A DNA stretch of 64,000 nt, from the NCBI RefSeq assembly GCF_024139115.2, contig NC_085140.1, positions 29,561,806 to 29,625,805 of the forward strand. Direction: 5' to 3'. A program made the position numbers and the translations under genes. Every line of letters starts with the position of its first letter. Within the stretch, counting starts at the first letter, position 1. Under the pieces are notes generated by a model. That model ran no database searches and was not told the DNA's origin. It saw only the letters and a list, made by a program, of their open reading frames with translations. Origin of the DNA: Armigeres subalbatus (taxonomy: Eukaryota; Arthropoda; Insecta; Diptera; Culicidae). Below, piece after piece: positions 22,001-30,949 of this stretch.

Positions 22001-22065
22001 ATTGGTTCGATTTTAATTGTAGCAGAACGATATTCAAAACTAGATTAAGGCAAATTTTAAGTTAG
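18988..22065 (+). CDS. LINE ORF2: AP-like endonuclease and reverse transcriptase, intact
   Basis: 1,025 open codons. Endonuclease covers about 72-307: QN at 79-80, E107 in TETW, GDYN at 218-221 and a distal SPDRHHNP that stands where SDHNP is usual. Reverse transcriptase covers about 520-790: FPDEWKISAVTPIHKAG, ENYRPISIL, QHGFVRNRS, IYIDFSKAFDKV, SGVPQGSHLGP (721-731) and the catalytic YADD (752-755). A C-terminal region of about 230 residues follows. The product would nick the target and copy its own RNA. No in-frame ATG lies between the frame start and the endonuclease (the first is residue 84, inside the domain), so translation must depend on ORF1, by reinitiation or a -1 shift in the 70-base overlap. 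A run of six T (about 18985) lies at the start of the overlap. Confidence 0.92.
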   Translation: MEANDAVNNSDSGRDPENCSPALISTSNGQNISPAPTHLSHCISNLTGAQSSTTSPILLPISTSPIPGAGSVTLTVYYQNVGGMRTKTNEFFLAAASSDYDIIVITETWLRSDVQNTELADNYNIYRCDRNSSTSSLQRGGGTLIAVKCTLTSLSVHLSESETLEQVVVKVKLAHKSVYICGIYLRPNSDPDKFVAHSDCVNQIVNIATPCDTVIVVGDYNLSRLEWLYDDEVEGYFSTNASSEQELTLTETLIASGLKQICNVSNSNGRLLDLAFVSDCREAELIGAPYSILSPDRHHNPFVLRLDFRNPVHHLQCAVEGMDFDFDFSRCDYEAVKNELNSLDWFQILSGEDINTSITSFYYAVFDTISRHVPLRRSLPRKTYKQLWWNAELQHRRNILRKTRRRFFRNRPATNRALLQTVESEYENFVSSTFREYVHRVQNEAKSNPSAFWRFVKTRKKSHAMLSTVSFADVTSSNIVESAELFASFFKSVYNTNPPPDSADLLNSLPSYNMNFPRPTFSVAEISKTLEAVDPSKGPGPDRLPPVFIQRCADVLGLPICILFNMSLALGVFPDEWKISAVTPIHKAGSSHNVENYRPISILSCLAKTLELLIHERMYVAAKPVISEYQHGFVRNRSTVTNLMTYTSMLNSNLEKRCQVDSIYIDFSKAFDKVPHGLTLKKLERLGFPDWIVTWLRSYLIGRSSFVKLGTASSNTYPTPSGVPQGSHLGPLIFIIFVNDLCCKLRSHRLMYADDLKIFRIIRSLTDCLALQQDLDVITNRCCLNSMAINALKFNLKSFTRCRTQINFRCSACGNELNSVSSIIDQGVTIDRKLNFNVHIATTTAKAFAVLGFIRRNVAEFDDVYSLKSPYCCLVRSILEYAVQVWAPYHEIQMTRIERVQRSFVRFALRRLPWDNPFRLPHYEERCQLIRLETLRQRRGDLQRVFAFDIINNHVDCPELLQQVNFHVPARRSRQRQLFQSVRHSTMFGQNHPLERCFNLLNDIDWFDFNCSRTIFKTRLRQILS

Positions 22066-22137
22066 CATATAAGTTTTAAACCAGTCTGTACAGTTAACAC
22101 TGAAGATGAAGATAAATAAATATAAAAATATAAAATA

Positions 22138-22320
22138 TTACTGATGATCGTACGAACGTTCTGCGTGCTTTAGGGAGCACGATCAAATGCGCACTAAATT
22201 TGCTTTTGTAATCAATTTACTCACCCGAACACAGCAGAACAAAATATTTCTAACGATCGCGTTATCGTGCTATTGTGAACACGGGCAAACGCGCACTCTT
22301 TATTTTCTAAACCAGCTTTA
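22138..22320. repeat. diverged tandem array, right block
   Basis: Starts TGATGATCGTACGAACG and repeats the words CAAATGCGCACTAAATTTGC, TTACTCACCCGAACA, GCAGAACAAA and CAAACGCGCACTC. It resumes the array found at 16.7-17.5 kb. Confidence 0.5.
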
Positions 22321-23530
22321 TTTTCTCAACTAAGTGTTATAATTCGTTTGTTGTGTTGTCGTTTAAAAGGCAAGAGTTTTCTTTCTAGTTACAATAGTTT
22401 AGTCAATCACGAGTGTAGAAGAAACCTTCGCGCCATTCTTTGAATCGTGTAGTTTGAAAATTGAATGAGACTGTGATAGAAAATATCGAATACTTGGACT
22501 CGGTGCATTGTAGTTAGGCAGCAATATTTCGATTAGACGAATTTGGTTGATGACTAGTGTTTCTCTTGCTTCGAAAAATTAAGGGGAAAAATCCAATGTT
22601 ATGCGTTGACCGATGTTGCCGAGTTACATGACCAGGAGAATTTCTAAAGTGGACTGAATGCCGTCGAGGATAAAGTTGCGAAAGGTAACATCAATATCTA
22701 TAGAGCAAAGATCGGCTCCGACAATACGGAACATGAAGCGTGTCATGGGACTTTAGGGTCATGGAGACAAGATTGAAAATGGTGAGCTGTTTGCAGAACA
22801 GCAATGACGACTATGTGATCGCTCTTTCCCCGTCGACCAGTTCACAAAGTCACGTGGGTCTCTCGTGATAGACAAACTGAAAATCAAATCGACCACATCT
22901 GTATCAGCCAAAAATGAAGACGGAGCCTTCTTGATGTACAGAATAAACGCAGCGCTGCCATCGCGTCTAACCATTACCTTTTTACTAGTGTGATCCGATT
23001 ACGCACTGCCCGGATTCAGCTTGCAAAAAGAAAAAATATAACGTCTCAATGGAACTAATTAACTAATTGTGAAACAAAATTTCCGCTTATGGGAATTGGA
23101 AACACTTTTATAGCGCCATGAAGAGCCTATGCGACACTTAGATCAAACAGTTGAAAACCGATGGTCAATTGCGATACTAATAAATAAGACTTAACACAAG
23201 GAATAAGTAAAATCGTCTTTGCATATCAGAGCGCGATAAAACAGGAGCTCAATAAAAATAATGTGATTGGTATAGCTGTGGATGGATCACAATTGGTCGG
23301 GGTTCAGCCAAACCGCATCAAGCGGCTTTTCGACTGACTTGTGATATTTTGCTCGTACAGGGACAACGGAAATAGTTTCATATCAATTAATGCGTATATT
23401 TGCAGTAGGAAATCCTCAGTTATGGGGTTGAGAGATATCCGATACGATTTGCGATCACTTAAATCTGCTAAACGAAAGTTTGAGCAGAAAAGTCGGAAAT
23501 TTTTCTTTGGCGCTTGGTGTGATTTGGCTG
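22320..23530. other. no gene recognised
   Basis: Mixed AT-rich sequence. Short frames on both strands show no motif, start context or polyadenylation support. Confidence 0.45.
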
Positions 23531-23539
23531 AACCCCGAC

Positions 23540-24320
23540 CAATTGAGCGTGTTGGGACACTCGCGAGAAAAATGGTGATATTGTGGTTCCGATTGATAAC
23601 AATTCTACGTGGTGCGACATTCAAGAAAATTTCCCTCTGCGATGGTGTTATTGTAGATCTAAATGATTACCATTCTGCTGTGTGGGACGTCCGTCCTTAA
23701 GACAGTTTTCCTTAACGATGGTGGGACGCCCGTAAAAAAATGGTGTGATTGTAGAGGGTCATTGATCACCATTCTGCGTGGTGGGACGCCCGCATTTAAC
23801 AGTTTCTTCCTCTGCGCTGTTTGGACGCCCGCAAGAATAAAGGTGCTATTTTTGGATCGGTTCGATCACACTTTTACGTGGTGAGAAGCCCACAAGAAGA
23901 AATGTTATTGTGGGTCGGATTATTGTGTTGTGGGACGCTCACAATCAAGAGTTACTTCCTTTGCGTTGGAGGGACGCCAATAAAAAGAATAGTGTTATTG
24001 TGGATCGAAATGATCACCACTCAGATGATTTAAATGTTTTTTTTCTATATATGTTTAAATAGATTTTCCTTCGCGATGGTGGGACGCCGGCCAGAAGAAT
24101 ATTGTTCTTATGGATTGGAATGATCACAATTCTACGTGGTGGTACGTCAGAACTAAAGAATTTCTTCCTCTGCATCGCTGGGATCCTCGCAAGAAAAATG
24201 AAATAATTGTAGACCAAAATCATTACAATTATATATTGTGGGACGCCCGCATGTAAGAGTTTCTTCATATACGTTGGCTAAACCCCCACAAGATGTATGA
24301 TGTTATTGTGGATCCGAAAG
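23540..24320. repeat. diverged tandem array, period about 115-125 bp, six to seven units
   Basis: Recurrent words in fixed order: GTGGGACGCCCGCAAGAA, then TGTTATTGTGGATCG, then ATGATCACAATTCTACGTGG, then a TTCTTCCTCTGCG block. Units are clear near 23570, 23690, 23790, 23920, 24070 and 24190. Short frames in the array are by-products. An insertion-like AT stretch at 24020-24062 resembles 25529-25571. Confidence 0.7.
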
Positions 24321-24325
24321 GTTTA

Positions 24326-24510
24326 TTAAAGGAGTATACACCCGATTATTTTTTTTACACGGGTGATGCGTTCCGTGTAAAAAAGTTTTCAGCTCAAAAT
24401 TTGAAAATCCGTTTTATGATTTCTCGAAAAATCATGCAAAACGGAGCGCAAAAAAATTGTATGGGATTTTTTTTACACGGCCGTGTAAAAAAATCCGAGT
24501 AAAAACAGAA
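24326..24510. mobile_element. short inverted-repeat element
   Basis: CCGATTATTTTTTTTACACGG near the left end is mirrored by CCGTGTAAAAAAATCCGAGT near the right end. A perfect ACACGGCCGTGT palindrome lies close to the right arm. Target duplication not resolved. Confidence 0.45.
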
Positions 24511-24694
24511 TTGAGTGTATTTATCCGCCCATAATAAAATTTATTTATCGAAAAGGTTTTACGGCTTCTACTTTATTTTGTTTCGAAATGAGAAGGTCGC
24601 AGTACAAAGTAATGCTGGACGTAATCGTTGGCTGCAAGACGCCCTTGCACAATAGTGAGAGAGTATCCCCATAATATAATATGTCGGAAGTGTT

Positions 24695-25392
24695 ATGTTT
24701 GTGCCATTACGCCGAACAGTCATTAGGACAAATGGCCATTAGGCCGAATTAGCAAAAAGAAGCAAATAGTGAAAAATGAGAAGTTTTTTTCTTCACCTTA
24801 CCCCTTCTTCCTTCACTTTTCTTGTATCTTCCTTCTTCAATCTGTCTTCTTCTTTCTACTTCTTTCTTCCTTCTTCGTTCTATTTCCTTCCTTCTTTCTT
24901 CTTCCCTCTTCCTTCTTCCTTTTTCTTTCTCCCTTATTTTTTCTTCTTTCTACCTTCTTTCTTCTTTCTTCCGTTTTCTTCCTTCTTTCTTCCTTATTCC
25001 TCTTTCCCTCATCCTTCTTTCTTCTTCCTTCTTCTTTCTTATTTTTTCCTTCTTCCTCCTTTCTTTTTTCTTCTTCCTGCATCCTCCTTTCTTCTTCCTT
25101 ATTATTTCTTCCTTTATCCTTCTTCCCTCTTACTTTTACCATCTTTCTTCTTCCTTCTTCTTTCTTCTGTTTTCTTCCTTCTTTCTTCTTCCTTTTTCTT
25201 TCTTCTTCCTTTTTCCTTCTTCTTCCTTTTTCATTCTTCTTCCTTTTTCTTTCTTCATTCTTCCTTCATCCTTTTTCCTTCTTCCTCCTTTTTCCTTTTA
25301 TCTTCTTTCTCACTTCGCACTACTTACTTCTCACTCCCCAGTTCTCATTCGGCCTAATGACCGTTCGACCTAATGACCATTCGGCCTGACCC
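24695..25392. mobile_element. inverted-repeat element with a polypyrimidine core
   Basis: CATTAGGCCGAAT (about 24731-24743) and its neighbours face ATTCGGCCTAATG and ATTCGGCCTGA (about 25347-25390) across a 540-bp pyrimidine tract. The arm word is related to the GGCCGAA units near 5 kb. Ends are approximate. Confidence 0.5.
24783..25320. repeat. polypyrimidine (CTT/CCTT)n tract
   Basis: About 540 bp with nearly pure C/T on the plus strand, mostly TTCTTCCTTC-type units. The three plus frames are open for about 180-205 codons giving only Phe, Leu, Ser and Pro, an artefact of composition. Confidence 0.95.
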
Positions 25393-25663
25393 AGCATCGG
25401 ACAATCCTATAACATGAACAAGCCTAACACACCTCTGCTCCTCAATCCGCCATGCACTTATCAATCTCATGTGAAAAAATAAAAATCACTTCAAGAAAAC
25501 GTTCATTATGTATGAAACTTTTTTTTTCCTCTGATAATTTAAATGTTTTTTTTTATATATATGTTTTTCAACAGCATGCTAATTTTACTAAATATGACTT
25601 CCTTTTATGTAAAAGATGTCTTTCTACGCAAAAAAAAAATCATGGGACAGTGTAGGTATGCGC

Positions 25664-25845
25664 AAGATTTTTTATGTATACAGGTTATCCGACTTGTCAA
25701 TATCCCCAACTCAGCCATCTTGGATTTTTGTATGGAATTTATGCTCGTTTGTTTACTTTTTGCACTGAAAATGTATGTTTCCCCCCCGCGCTGGTTATTC
25801 CCATCTACTGTCGAAGTCGGATAACCTGTACATAAAAAAATCTTG
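25664..25845. mobile_element. 182-bp MITE with 9-bp target duplication
   Basis: AAGATTTTTTATGTATACAG at the left is mirrored at the right by CTGTACATAAAAAAATCTT, with the inverted match continuing into GGTTATCCGACTT (about 32 bp in all). GGTATGCGC flanks both sides (25655-25663 and 25846-25854). A 9-bp duplication fits Mutator-type movement. There is no coding content. Confidence 0.75.
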
Positions 25846-25859
25846 GGTATGCGCTTACT

Positions 25860-27550
25860 TTGCATATCATTTGTTTGGATTGGCAAACATCGAAACATGC
25901 TCGAAATTTGTTGTTACGATTAAGGACTTCTTCGCAAGGCTATTCGGGCTCGTAATGACTCCGAATTCGATTTATATGCCATTTTCACCCATTAATGCAA
26001 ATTTTGAGTCATTTTCCAATCGCTTACCTGCAAAGGTTTCAACGCGCCACCAATGTTTTTTTGCCATCAATTTTATACATTGAATATTCATCACTTGGAC
26101 AGAGGCAAAAACCAAAAAGGAACGCGAATGCTGCTGAATGACTGACTCTGCTCTCTGCTCCAGATCTACTTGGGAGGGGAATGATCGTGCTGGTCGCGCA
26201 CTTGAGCTCAAAACGGGAATGACTTTGTTTGTTCTGGACTAGATTTTGAACAAACAAACCGCGAGACCCGTGTTTTTGTTTACATTTCTAGACCCCGGAT
26301 AAAGGTGACTTATACGAAGGCAAAGAAGGCTCTCATGGGAAGTGGATCGCTTCAGAAGGAGTAGAACCACGACCGACCACGAGAAGACGACGCGCTCGCT
26401 GACGTTGATGGCGACTATAAAGTTCCACTTGAGGTCTGCTGTCTGGTGAGGTGATGATTAAACTTTTGAATAATAATGTTGATCGTTGTTGTTCTTCGTT
26501 TCGACCCCGAGAGGTAGTTGTTTCCTCTGTAGAGCATTTTATGTAGACTTCGATCATAGAGTAAGACGATTATGAAAGAAAGTCATTTTTCTATTGAGGA
26601 TTCATCGCGAGCGAAGCATAGGAATGTATCATAAATGGCATCAATCAGGACTGAAGACGAAGATGGACGAAGCCTTGTGGCTTTGGATCTATCATAGTTT
26701 GTTTACTTTTCGTTGTGATTGGAGCAAGTATCGGTCCTCGAAGGTTCAAGTATCTGCCACGGTCAAGGAGATGAACGCATTTTTGTATAGATAATGTGAA
26801 CATGAAGAACTAAGACTCTGAAGCTCAAACCACGACTCAGACCAATGTGAAATGGATCTCTTCATCCGCTCATGTTGGGTGAACAAGAGCAAAAGATAAT
26901 TAAACAAAAACTTGCTCATGATGCAATTCTTTCAGAACTAGATCCACTGGCCTGACTTCATTACAGCTGCAGGAGGAGGGTTGTGGTCCATAATGCACCA
27001 TTAGGGGGGAAGTCATTAAACCATGTGTTTGATATAACGATATTGGCATTTTGCTGTGATGGGCGGCAAAATTCGAACTGTGAACTCCCGCATGATCTCA
27101 AATGGGTACAATTTGTACCATCTTCCCGGAGTTATTGGTCATCAGCGCAGGAAAAGGAACCAAAAGTCTTTATCGTGACCGCTTCGATCTCTGATGGAGT
27201 CGGTGCATAAAGTACGCATAAATTACACCATTGAGACAGACCACGCTGCATCGGGGAACCGCTTTATCAGGAAACGAGATCTCCGTCCGATCCGCTTCTT
27301 CGCTGCTGACCAACATAGTTCGGTAGCCAACATTCCGACGGAGTTTGCTTTTATCGATTATGCGAAGGTTAACTTTTTGCACGATCTTATGTTTATTGAT
27401 GTGGATTAATTAGTGGCGCAGGGCTTGTTTGTTTCGATAAGCATAACCAAGCTGGAAAGTTAAAATGAAGTAAATTTATTATGAAGGCAGAAATATAAAT
27501 GGATTCTCTATTCGCTGGCGCTTAGTGGGGAAGCGCTGTAGTAATCCGTG
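25860..27550. other. no gene recognised
   Basis: Several 60-100-codon frames on both strands (for example 26983-27210 and 27194-27409) read reasonably but share no known motif. Decayed transposon or host exons are possible. Confidence 0.4.
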
Positions 27551-27552
27551 TA

Positions 27553-28164
27553 ATGAAAAGATTAGTTTTCCCACACTGCTTTTCGTACAAACAAAGTCAG
27601 AGGAGAGATCGCAGCAATCGACGGGCGCGGTTGGCTGCAATAGTTTTTCCTGTCACGAAATTTTATAATTCTCCTGAATTTAAAAAAAAATCAAAAGGCT
27701 CGCTTACAGTTCGATTAAGAAGAAAACTAAATGAATTTTATGCGAGTGGTGCGTTAGTGAAAAAAAATTTTACTACTTAAAACAGGCCTACGGTTGGCCA
27801 GATACCACCGGGCGGTTGTGTGTTTCAAAAGGAGAGTACGGATGGTGGACCGCTAGTGGGAAAATGCTTTGAGTGCTTGGACGGAGGAATAGTGAAATTC
27901 TCGCGAAGATCTTGTAGTGTGATGTACGATGAATTCGAAAAATTTCTGCTCGTTTCATTTTTACTTACTTTATTTAATTTGTCTTCCGAAAATAAAACTT
28001 CAATGAAACCGAATATCAATAGTGCTGTATTTATGAAGAATTGTAAAATCGTGGACAATGCCACGTCGCACACCACTGGTGCACCGCAAAGAAGTAGTTC
28101 TCCGCATCTAAAGCGCCCAAAGTTTGAACATCAGCGAATCCTGGCATCGGCACTTGGCAAATAG
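27553..28164 (+). other. two consecutive unrecognised open frames
   Basis: Frames of 75 codons (27553-27780) and 114 codons (27820-28164) in one orientation, both basic. The first begins with a segment (GCTTTTCGTACAAACAAAGT at about 27579) that recurs at about 29132 in another frame of similar start. This suggests two decayed copies of one element. Product unknown. Confidence 0.25.
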
Positions 28165-29070
28165 GATTGTGTGTTTTTCCTGAAATGGCGCAACAGTAAT
28201 GGTGTTCAAGCATGAAGTCTCTGATTCCCGGATTTGGTGAGATTGTGTCAAAATTTTTTTTTATAGATTATATAAGTAATATTTATATTCCACCTCATAT
28301 TTTCGCTTATTTATAACATTTTCATATTCGCTAAATTTCATTTATAACCATTACTCGTTATCTTTACTCATCAAATAAATTTTCTACATGGCGACATTGC
28401 TAGGTCGACTCGATACCAATTATACTTATTATGTTGACTGTATTTATAAATTTCATCTGTTAAAAATATTTATCGTTTTCATAACATTCCTCATATTCAA
28501 AATATTCGATAAATTCATTATAGACGTATTCATGTTTATCTAATACACTATATTCTCTGCACACAATCAACCATTTCAACTTAGAATTCATTTGTTGATC
28601 AAAATCATTATCATACCAGGGGGGAAGGGGAATTTAATCTCTTTTTGCTCTTTTTTCGTTTCAGAGAGCGAGCAAAGGCGCTTAAACCTAGGCTATTAGC
28701 CAGGGCAAGGCTAATACCTTCGCCCCATCCGAGGAAAATCATCGGCAAGGATAATGGAGTGACATAAATTTCTTAGCAAAGTCACTCCCAACGTATTTCC
28801 ACAAATTTTCTATCATTTGCTTATAATGATACTCCTAAACCACATACCCTACCCACCATCCAATTCCTTGACATCTATGAGGGCGTCGGTGAGTCGCTGG
28901 CCTCTCGTTAAGTAGATGTCATATCATCATTTCCTTCCCTTTCCTAGTAACGGAGAAGATGGGCGTGGCCGGCAATGATAGCTTTCATGTTTTATCATTT
29001 TGGACCCCCAATTGGATTTCCATTGAATCCCAAATGGGAATCCATAAGCAATTGGGGTAAGAAAGGTAAA
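28165..29070. other. AT-rich spacer and unclassified repeat-like block
   Basis: 28230-28610 is very AT-rich. 28620-29070 has a richer composition, with GGGCGTGGCCGGCAATG near 28963, and looks like an untranslated retroelement end, but I could not assign it. Confidence 0.3.
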
Positions 29071-29078
29071 GAATATAC

Positions 29079-29530
29079 ATGACAACTATCAGTATGCAAT
29101 CTACGAAATACTCCGTTTCAACGCAACGCAACTGCTTTTCGTACAAACAAAGTCAATTTTTCTTAAATCGGCTCAGGTTTTCGTCGGAGGACAGTCGGAG
29201 CATGCAATGGAGTCGAGTGGGGATGGTGGGTTTATATTTTTGGGCCACACTAATAAAAAATTATGTTGTAATTTATGTTGGTCGCCAGGTAGGATATTTT
29301 TTGCAAATGCCGGATTCTCGCCAAAACCACCTCTGTCGAACTGTTATAGCGGTTTCAACTCATGTACGTATTGTTCGCGGCAAGGAACTGACACTTCTCA
29401 GGAGGAAAAACACCATGTCTTAACACAAACGGAGGCACACATAAAGCGCAACCTCGCTCAGACTTATAACGGATTAGTTTCAAAAATTATAACACAACAC
29501 ACACAACAGATAGGGAAAAAACAGGAGTGA
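29079..29530 (+). other. unrecognised overlapping open frames
   Basis: Two plus frames (29079-29423 and 29207-29530) overlap. The second is Cys-rich in its middle (CNLCW, CTYCS), which is suggestive of metal binding but too weak to call. It shares its upstream segment with 27579-27600. Confidence 0.2.
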
Positions 29531-29534
29531 GCCA

Positions 29535-30360
29535 AGGAACCGGGGCAACTAATGCTCCGTCATTTTAAGACAAACATGACATATCGCATTAATGAACGCA
29601 ACGACAATGGACCGACCGGCACGGTTCTGGATGTGAAGATTTTAACGCGGCATCAAGATAGGGCATATCAAAATAATGCATAGAATGTAAATTTTCGATG
29701 GTCGATCAAAACTAGTGGCACTGTCAATCAAAATGCTTCGAGATCGAAGTGATATTTTTTGTGCGTAGAAGTTATGACCGAAATTCATAAACTGGAAGAT
29801 CATTTCGACTTCCACACACAAGCGCGCCGGATGAATTTTAATCCACTCTCGCCTCGGCGCGGCACATATCCTGCTGACCCGGCGTGAGAGCAGAGCCGAA
29901 ATGTGAAAATCTGACAAGCGTAGGCATGTTTCGCGATACGTCCGGCGGTAAACAAATCAAACAAATATAATAGCCTAAGAAGCTTAAAATTTGGCTCATA
30001 AAGTCAAAAACGAAAAATCAAGAGTATAAGAATCATGAAGACGCAGTCAATGGTTTGGGCAGCACCTTTTTACTCTTCCAAAATTTGAGTGATAGCAGTA
30101 AATATTTTTTTATATGTTAGGTATATAGGTAAATAAGTTTCATATTTTTATTTTTTATATAAATTTCAGCGAAATTCTCCTCAAAACCTTCGATGACCCA
30201 TTTACAAATTGTGTCCAGCTTTAAAGAATGTACTGTCTGTGTGTACATATGTTCCCAAAAAAATCTGATTTACTTGCAACAAGATGAATTCGACGAAGAA
30301 TCTTACACATTCCACTTTAAGATCAACTTGCGATCGGTTAATGCATTCAATAGTAATGTA
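29535..30360. other. no gene recognised
   Basis: Short frames only. A 91-codon minus frame (29642-29917) has no motif. Confidence 0.4.
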
Positions 30361-30361
30361 C

Positions 30362-30370
30362 AAGTAATGT
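30362..30370. repeat. target-site duplication of the SINE
   Basis: AAGTAATGT, identical to 30662-30670. Confidence 0.85.
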
Positions 30371-30661
30371 ACATTAGGGCCCTCCTTAGCCGTGTGGTAA
30401 GACGCGCGGCTACAAAGCAAGACCATGCTGAGGGTGGCTGGGTTCGATTCCCGGTGCCGGTCTAGGCAATTTTCAGATTGGAAATTGTCTCGACTTCCCT
30501 GGGCATAAAAGTATCATCGTTCTAGCCTCATGATATACGAATGCAAAAAAGGTAATCTGGTTTAGAAACCTTGCAGTTAATAACTGTGGAAGTGCTTAAT
30601 GAACACTAAGCTGCGAGGCGACTCTGTCCCAGTGTGGGGATGTAATGCCAAGAAGAAGAAG
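30371..30661 (+). mobile_element. Feilai SINE, full length
   Basis: tRNA-derived 5' part with A box (TTAGCCGTGTGGTAAG) and a perfect B box GGTTCGATTCC (30441-30451), a tRNA-unrelated body and an AAGAAGAAG 3' tail. A 9-bp duplication AAGTAATGT flanks it (30362-30370 and 30662-30670). It matches my memory of the Aedes Feilai family over its length. It has internal pol III promoter elements but depends on a LINE for copying. Confidence 0.92.
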
Positions 30662-30786
30662 AAGTAATGTTCAAAACACAAATTTCAAACCTCGTTAATA
30701 AAGATACTTTATTGGTGCATGTACTTTTTCGATTCGATCGCTGTTAATTGTGTTTTATGGAGATTCTTATAATCAGTATGAATGGA

Positions 30787-30840
30787 CACTGGCGGCGCCA
30801 GAGCTCTGGTAATGGTAGGGCACCAGCATTTTTGGCGTAA
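30787..30840. mobile_element. hAT-like MITE end, truncated
   Basis: CACTGGCGG followed by a CAGAG and GGGCACCA block resembles the first 35 bp of the element at 31701. No matching right end was found. Confidence 0.35.
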
Positions 30841-30949
30841 TTTATTCATTTCTAATTTAGTGTCAGTTGTAAGAAGTACAATTGGGGGCATAATCAGTCA
30901 AGCGATAAATAAGTTGAAAAATGTCAGGCAATTTCAAATATTACAAAAA

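Larger units (their letters stand above)
17483..22137 (+). mobile_element. CR1/Jockey-group LINE, near complete
   Basis: Two open frames in standard order (PHD-finger ORF1, then endonuclease-reverse transcriptase ORF2) are followed by a short A/T-rich 3' end (AATAAATATAAAAATATAA) at about 22110-22137, without a long poly(A). The surrounding tandem array sits on both sides. The 5' boundary is uncertain, between about 17480 and 17550. No stop interrupts either frame, so the copy is young or still functional. Confidence 0.88.

Noticed and set aside
24769..25389. 206-, 193- and 183-codon frames rich in Phe, Leu and Ser
   Set aside because: They are translations of the polypyrimidine tract; all three plus frames are open for the same reason.
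29642..29917. 91-codon minus-strand frame as a gene
   Set aside because: No motif, no start or polyadenylation support and biased composition.
30377..30455. functional tRNA gene
   Set aside because: The tRNA-like part belongs to the SINE, its acceptor arm is not restored and the downstream body and duplication show it is a retroposon.
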